Of a stretch of 64,000 bases of DNA, positions 57,534 through 64,000 are shown in pieces. Source of the stretch: Typha latifolia (lineage: Eukaryota > Streptophyta > Magnoliopsida > Poales > Typhaceae); the NCBI GenBank assembly GCA_019914945.1, contig CM034112.1, positions 2,937,001 through 3,001,000 of the forward strand, read 5' to 3'. Positions within the stretch are counted from its first letter, which is position 1; every line of letters begins with the position of its first letter. Both the position numbers and the translations under genes were made by a program. A model generated the notes under the pieces. The model searched no databases, was not told the origin of the DNA, and saw nothing but the letters and a program-made list of their open reading frames with translations.

Positions 57534-59730
57534 TATATATATATACATAAGAAGCGAGATAAAATTTTGACCCTTAGACAAGTTTTATATTTGACTGAAA
57601 TACAGATCGATCGACAAAAAAAGAGCGTAATATCAAGTACAATACTAATCACAAGCGGCAGAAGCAAGCTTTCGGATGGCTAATATTGGCAGCACCATAA
57701 ATACTAGTAGCAAATTAAAAACTTGAGAGAAGAATATTGAAGTAAGTAGTTCAGCATCTTATGGATGTGAACCTAGCTACAACACTAGGCGACGAAACCT
57801 AAATAAAGCAAAAGTAAAGAGAGGGAGATAAAAGCCAAAGCTAGAGCAAGTCGAGGACATATACAAGTTCTTTCGGTACAATAAATTCTCAACCAATAAA
57901 ATAAAGCTTTGATAAAACGAAGACAAGCTCAACTCGCCCAACATTGAAACTAAAACGCAAGTGGTGGAAGCCGCTGCACTTTATACATCTGCATAAATTC
58001 TCCAATACACCTCTTTACATTAGTTTTATTATAGAATCTAAATTATAAAAATGATCATAAAGAAAAAGATGCAATTTATATGAAAAATGTTAATCACATA
58101 ATAACTACAAGATCAATCACTAAATTCAATTCTAAATCTTTAAATTGTGAGATAAAGTTAATCTCTAATACAAATAACAGCATATATGCCACTTTCTCGT
58201 GAGGGTGGACCCTCCCAACACTAATTTTCTAATCAAATTTTATTAAACTGTCAAATCAGTTTACCTTAAAAAACTATCAAATCAAACTGCATCTCATACT
58301 TTGATGATAATTTAGGTGGTGATTACAAAAAAAAATTTTAAAAAAAAAAATCTAAAGCTTATGCAGTTGAATCTACTTGGCTATCAAATAAAACAAACAT
58401 ATATTATTAAAATGTCACAAAGCTTGAACCATTTGCAATATCTCATCTCCCCTTGGACCCACTTCGTCCCCACTCATCTTGGATCAATCCCTTTCCCATA
58501 ATTAAGCCATCGATTAGTTTACTAATCTCTCTTAATTAAGCACCCCCACTTGTTAAAGTGATGCCTTTTCTCTTCACAATTAGCAGTACTCCATCCATAG
58601 TTTATGCCTAGTAGCATCAAAGTTTCCACGAGGTGCACTACTCCCAATCCACATCTTTAATCCAAGAAAGAAATATTCTTTGGTACAATCCTCCATTAGG
58701 GCTACATTGGTGGAGTGCTTAAAAATCTTAAACATCTTTTCCATAGCCCACGCACTAAGGCAATGAGAGCTCTTTCTTCTATAATACCTCGGTGGAATAG
58801 CTCATATCCTATTCTTTTGGGATTGGATTCGTTGCCAGAAATTAATACATTAATCGTGCCCATTCAATACACGAGCTTAGATTCTATGACTTATTATTTT
58901 TTTCTTTCTTGTGCGATTATGATCGCTAGATAGACTCGATTGATACATTAGCGCGAATCAGTAATCTCCAACTGTTCTTTGTTACTTTAGAGTTTAGACC
59001 CACCTCTCTTGCTTATCTCAATCAAATTATTGGAGAGAATAGGTTGGAAGATTCCGAAAGCTAATACAAAGAATAAAATATTCCTCCACATCTCGTTAGT
59101 ATTCATAATCCAATTCGTTACGGTATTAGAATAAAGCCTTACCTACAAACACTTTTTAAATATTCTACAAATAATACAGATATGGGTGTCGTTTTATAAT
59201 TTGACGGAGATGATGGTGAAATAGAGACTCGAACTAATTAGAAGGGTTTCTTTTTTCCCCCACTGAAAGCAATATTAACATGAGAGTATTGGACTTATTG
59301 ATATGAGTTCTCGTTTGTTAGTGATGCAAGACGGAATGGATCTTAACCTAAAGGTTATATTTCAATTATAAAATTTTTATTATGACATATATGCCCCTGA
59401 CACTGTAGGCAAAAAAAAGTTGAAAAAGACTAAAATACCCTCTTGAGAAGGTAAGAAAATTTTGGCATGCTAAATTTTTTCTCTTTTTCTATCAAAATAT
59501 AAATATAAGGGTAAACATATCATATAACTCTATTTAAGCGATTAACACACGATGACCTATGAATAAAAATATCATTGAAACCTATCTGAAGAGATATTTG
59601 AGATATTTTTAATAGATCGTGAAGTCTATATGTGAAAACAAAAGAGAGTTGAGAAATTCTAAGTGTAATTAATCTAAAAAGAAAGGGCAAAGCTCGATAG
59701 ATTATCGCAGCCAAAGGTCCGTAAACGATC
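57181..59730. other. Intergenic DNA with CT/CA microsatellite
   Basis: A (CT)n tract at about 57488-57517 runs into (CA)n to about 57532. The short open frames at 57360-57683, 58316-58501 and 58715-58933 lack domains or splice-linked partners. No gene is recognised. Confidence 0.45.
57488..57532. repeat. Compound (CT)n(CA)n microsatellite
   Basis: About 15 CT units followed by about 7 CA units, then a short TA run. Confidence 0.9.
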
Positions 59731-59734
59731 AGTT

Positions 59735-59776
59735 TGGGCCGAATGTGGTCTACGTTGGCCCAATTAACAAGGCCCA
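59735..59776 (+). promoter_or_regulatory. Three site II elements in the SH3P promoter
   Basis: TGGGCC at 59735-59740, GGCCCA at 59757-59762 and GGCCCA at 59771-59776 cluster within 42 bp, about 160-200 bases before the ATG. This is the arrangement seen in promoters of broadly expressed plant genes bound by TCP factors. Confidence 0.55.
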
Positions 59777-59932
59777 CCTAAATCCCTCACGTGCATTAAC
59801 AGGGCGTTAGTTGTACTTTTCCAAAAATATTTTGTTAATTTGAAACCCTCTTCCATCTGTCCACGAAAGTCCCCTCGATTCTCGCCTCCGAAATTTATTC
59901 GTCCGCCCATTTCGATCCGCTCCGTCTCGTGG

Positions 59933-59998
59933 ATGGACGCCATTAGGAAGCAAGCAACCAAGCTCAGAGAGCAAGTAGCCAAGCAGCAACAGGCATTA

Positions 59999-60043
<45 letters not shown>

Positions 60044-63000
60044 ATTCTTCGATTTCGTTACCAGTTCTTATTTTGATCTCACATAGATCACGTCACTTGA
60101 TTGTCTACATTGTTATTATCCCTGTTTGGGATTGCTTAAACCTTAGGTTTATTTCTACATTGGCAATCTGGATAGATTTCCTTGCTCTCTGCTGGTTGTT
60201 GGATTTGCTAGGGTTTGGGTTTTGGGGTTTAGGGCAATGCTTGCTGTGTTTATCATTTCTTTCTTGATTTTGGCGGCTTCTTGACCTTTCCATTGAGATT
60301 TGATCTGACGTTGAAGTTTTCCGACCGAGCATGGTTGATGATATGAGTGCAAGTGCAAAATTTTATCTGTCGCATGCCCAGCTGATGAGGGGTAAGCAAT
60401 TAATTCTGATGCCAAGCATACTTGGGAATTAGATTTTTGTTACAGAATTGCATGTCCTCCTTGTGGGGGAAAGATAAACCTTGCGTACAACGATAACCAT
60501 ATTAAAGAATATATATATCATGGCATGAAATCTTAATATGAGCCTTCTGCAAATTCATAGATATTTATGCCCCATAGGTAGGGACTAGGGATGAAACCAC
60601 ATCCGGATACTGATCGGAAAGTGGTAAAATCATATCTGTTTTTATTTTTATTTTCTTCGAATATAGATAGATCTCTATTACCATATCCGCTAAGTACAAC
60701 CATGGATATGGATCGGATATTGGATAAATCCGTATTCATTTATGAATGTAGAAGAAAGTCTTTTATATAATTTAGTTTCATAATATTTTAAACTAAATGA
60801 TATGCAAATATTGATTCGGATATTAATTTTTAACTCATATCCATATTTGCATAGACCATTTGAATAGGGGTATGAATTCGGATATTACGATAAATAGGAA
60901 AATATTAACCCATATCCGGCAAAACTTGCATAGGGAATCGAATGGGTCGGATTTTATCTGACCCATTTTTGCCCCTACCCACAATGTCACCATTTATGTC
61001 AATACATGACCTAGTATAAATTCTACAATTACAAACATCCTTTAACTCTCAAAAGTTTGAAATTTCCTAGAAGTATTTGAACTGTAGCTGCATTTAATTT
61101 CATTTTAAAATTTTGGATACATAAAGGAACTTTCTAATAGATGAGTATGTTTCCTATATAGTATCTGATATGGTATAGAAATATCCATGCATCCTAGATA
61201 TCTTAATTTTTGTTCTTTCTAGCAAGAACACCTTCTGGTATGTGGTTGTGGTTCCAAAGGGCAGTCTTATCATTTTTCTGATACCATGACAGGCTGTTCT
61301 CAAGCAATTTGGAGGTGGTGGATATGCTGGTTTTGATAATGGATTTCCTGATGAGGCAGATCTTAAACAGCATAAAAAACTAGAAAAGCTTTACATTTCA
61401 ACACGTGCAGGAAAGGTTAGCTATCTTAGGACAGTCTATTTACAAGTTTTTCATGTATCAAAATTTTGTTTTAAACTTTTTATTTGTTTCTTTCAGCGTT
61501 TTCAAAGAGATATTGTTCGTGGCGTGGAAGGCTACATTGTTACTGGATCCAAGATAGTTGAACTCGGTATAGATAAATCTGGTGCTGCTTCTCATTGGTA
61601 ACTTTGTTATCCATGTATTTAAAAGACATTTCCCTTAGGCACCAAGCTATCAGAAGAGAGCAAGAAATATGGTGGCGAAAACAGCTGCACAAGTGGCAAT
61701 GTGTTGTCAAAAGCTGCACTAAACTTTGGACAAGCTCATGCCCAAATGGAGAAGGAACATGGGAATTTGTTGAAAGCCCTTGGTACCCAGGTCCGATTTT
61801 TTTTTCTCTTTTCCATGTATATAGGCATGTCTCCCCATGCTCAACTGAATGTAGTGCTGATATTTATTCTGGGAAATCTGTAACCTGTGTATTGTTCATC
61901 TTCTTTTACTTAATACATACTCCTCACTAGGCTCATATTCTTGATTCTAATTTCTACATTTATGTGCACTGTTAATGAGTTTGATACATTTTCCAACCAT
62001 TCAACCAAGAGAAAGAGATTATAAGTTCAGATCTTAAGAGCAAATTAATCCATCAATAATGCTTTATATGTGTTAATATTCCTTTCTACTTACCAAAAGA
62101 GCATTTTAATGTACCAGCCACCAGGGTCCCTCAAACCCAAGATATGGGGATAGGTTCTACATAGCATTACCTTCATTATTGAAGAGGTTGTTAAGTTAAT
62201 CATCTTGAGTTATTCTTACAAGGAATGTCCCATTTGACATCCTAGTATGTATATATCTAGGAGTCTCACAACTCTTGGTCTAGAAATATCTGATTTTTAT
62301 TTTTTTTATTTCAACATCTCAAGTAACTTCCTGCTGTAAATTTCCTTTTGGTAGCACTTTGGAGTACAAATTACTTATGGTAGGAGAGTTTATTATGCCA
62401 CGTACATATTCTCTGTAATTAAATCAATGACGTGATATTTAACTTTCTGTAAGTGTTCAGGATGTGGGGCCATTGCATTATCTGACTTTCTTTTTTGGTT
62501 CTATCCCATGCAACTTTCTGTTGTCAGTTGGAGTTTGTATTTTCCTGTTCTTTTGGTTTAGCGCATTTGACATCTATAAACTTACTATCCTCTTTGTGTT
62601 CGTTAACATCTTATTTTTGAATTTACTAATAGCTGATGGTATAAACATTGTCCTCCTTCCTTCTCCCCTTTCTATTTTTTGCTTGTAAGTTGATGAGCTG
62701 ATTGGTTAATTGTTTGAAATCTGCAAGTTGCCAGGTTGCAGAGCCATTAAGAGCTATGGTAGTAGGCGCCGCATTGGAGGATGCTCGCCACCTGGCTCAA
62801 AGATATGACAAATTGCATCAAGAAGCTGAAGCTCAGGTAATAATGCATACATTACAATCATCTGCCTCTTCTGGAACTATTATATATTTCATTCAATATA
62901 GTGAAGTAACGCTTGCTCTGCTGCATGAACTTTGATATTTAAGGCATCATTGCCTGATGATAATATTCATTCAGATAATGTTAAATTCCACTTCTTGAAT

Positions 63001-63814
63001 GGCAACACTATTTACAGGCTATTGAAGTTTCAAAGCACCAAATGAAAGTAAGGGAAATCCCTGATAATGGTGATAGTAATTTGAAGTTGGAAGCAGCTGA
63101 AGCAAAACTGCAAGAGCTGACATCAAACATGCAAGTTCTTGGTAAAGAAGCTGTAGCAGCAATGACTGCTGTTGAAGCTCAACAACAAAGATTAACTTTA
63201 CACCATCTCATAACAATGGTATCATTTATTCCCCTTTTATCTGTCATATATGCCTTAATATTTCACATATTATTGATAATTATTGCCAAGACATAAACTC
63301 AGAAATTCTTTCTTAATGAAGGTTGAAAAAGAACGCACTTACCATCAGAAAGTTCTTCACATACTTAATCATCTTGAAGGAGAGGCAAGTGGTCAGAATA
63401 TGATCTTAAGGATGATGAAACCACTTGGTTCTCCCTTGTTCTATCTCATTGTCAGCTTTGATTGACAGATTGTTTCAGCACGGCAGAGAATCGAAGAAAC
63501 TGCAAGCCCATTCACAGAAGATCATAATTCACAACCTCCTTCATATGATGAAGTCAATGGTATATATTCTTCCGAGACAGCTGATGAATCAACCAATTCT
63601 GTAGGATACTTTTTGGGAGAGGTACTTAAATTTAGCTTTGATATGTTTGAACTTGTAATGCCATGCTGGATTAAGACCACTATGTTTGAGCTTTGCCTTA
63701 TTAATCCTTACATGAGTCTTCTGTTTTTACATTCTGAAGGTCATGCATTCATATCAGGCTGAGTCAGATGTTGAACTGAACTTGTTAATTGGGGACTTCG
63801 TTGTTGTAAGAAAG
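59933..63814 (+). CDS. SH3P2/SH3P3-type BAR and SH3 domain protein, 3' end outside window
   Basis: Plant SH3-domain protein of the SH3P family; Arabidopsis members bind phosphoinositides through a BAR domain and act in clathrin vesicle traffic, cell plate formation and autophagosome formation. Exons: 59933-59992, 61293-61415, 61497-61566, 61639-61790, 62735-62836, 63018-63218, 63322-63384, 63469-63621, 63740-63814; 333 residues seen, with the last SH3 exon missing beyond the window. It starts MDAIRKQATKLREQVAKQQQ, then AVLKQFGGGGYAGFDN, KRFQRDIVRGVEGYIVTGSK, VAEPLRAMVVGAALEDARHL (BAR region, about 1-240), a Pro-rich QPPSYDEVNG linker, and the SH3 start SVGYFLGEVMHSYQAESDVE. Introns 1 and 7 appear to begin with GC instead of GT (59993 and 63385). 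Reading through either gives a stop soon after, and the family protein joins exactly at those points. Confidence 0.94.
60002..60041. repeat. (TC)n microsatellite in SH3P intron 1
   Basis: Twenty uninterrupted units starting about nine bases after the inferred GC donor. Confidence 0.95.
60588..60976. mobile_element. hAT-like MITE inside SH3P intron 1
   Basis: The left end is TAGGGATGAAACCACATCCG and the reverse complement of the right end is TAGGGGCAAAAATGGGTCAG. Both match the TAGGG-(A/G)-purine terminal pattern of hAT-type MITEs whose bodies consist of repeated ATATCCG/CGGATA phrases, as here (60601, 60715, 60818, 60873, 60915). About 390 bp, no coding capacity. Target-site duplication not resolved. 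Confidence 0.55.
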
Positions 63815-64000
63815 GTAACAAACTAACAATGCTTCATTTGGACTCAGAAGCAGTTTATCATTTTTTCCTTTCTTTTCTCAGTTTCTCTTTATTCATCATG
63901 ATAAACTTAATAATATTCAAGATGTTTCATGGGGAGTTCATGTTGTTGTGTTTGAGATTTGAAACAGATTTTTTTCCCCTGGTCATATGGTATTTTAACC

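Noticed and set aside
59840..60076. Open frame with a Ser-Leu run after MDAIRKQ
   Set aside because: It is read-through of SH3P exon 1 into the intron and its (TC)n tract; the conserved protein leaves this frame at 59992.
1..64000. Search for tRNA, rRNA, known miRNA sequences, organelle insertions and retrotransposon polyproteins
   Set aside because: No tRNA B-box contexts, known conserved miRNA sequences, rRNA segments, or integrase/reverse transcriptase motifs were found by eye.

Overview
The window is nuclear DNA of a flowering plant. Genes are split by spliceosomal GT-AG introns, intergenic DNA is AT-rich and full of microsatellites, and every recognisable gene belongs to a plant family. 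Several genes (the leucine-rich repeat gene, the kinase, the SRS gene, the B-box gene) are strongly GC-rich at third codon positions while others (YTH, SH3P) are AT-rich. That two-class pattern is typical of monocots, so I infer a monocot, probably not a grass; the species cannot be fixed from the sequence alone. There is no bacterial-style operon, CRISPR array, rRNA, tRNA or obvious virus.

Layout, left to right: (1) 3' part of a YTH-domain m6A-reader gene (+, to 4602). (2) RLCK gene of the PTI1-like At3g15890 type (+, 6268-8852). (3) An unresolved locus at about 9.57-13.65 kb with a housekeeping-type promoter motif cluster and exon-like islands that I cannot assign. (4) About 9 kb of AT-rich, MITE- and microsatellite-rich DNA, including a possible leader and hairpin at 19.3-20.0 kb. 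(5) SHI/SRS/LRP1 transcription factor (-, 22759-23717). (6) About 8 kb of repeats, including a four-copy tandem array of about 286 bp. (7) MEI2-like RNA-binding gene with a single C-terminal RRM (+, 31926-33181). (8) Small oxidoreductase-like-domain gene (+, 34404-34751). (9) Golgi PMT-type methyltransferase with a very long acidic repetitive stem (+, 37356-43323). (10) Intronless secreted LRR protein (+, 45855-47708). (11) B-box zinc finger gene of the BBX20-22 type (-, 53805-54828). (12) SH3P (BAR plus SH3) endocytic/autophagy gene (+, 59933 to beyond 63814), cut off by the window end.

The genes do not form a pathway: they are an ordinary plant gene neighbourhood with independent promoters. 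Loose themes are RNA binding (YTH, MEI2-like), light and organ development (BBX, SRS) and membrane, wall or defence functions (RLCK, PMT, LRR, SH3P). I found no convincing new multi-gene system. The points most worth a second look are two inferred GC-AG introns in SH3P, the dimeric 30-residue repeat in the PMT stem, the unassigned multi-exon locus at 9.6-13.6 kb with its duplicated exon-like segment, the 286-bp array, and NAGNAG acceptors in two genes. All exon limits were read by eye from splice consensus, reading frame and recalled family conservation; none is backed by transcripts.
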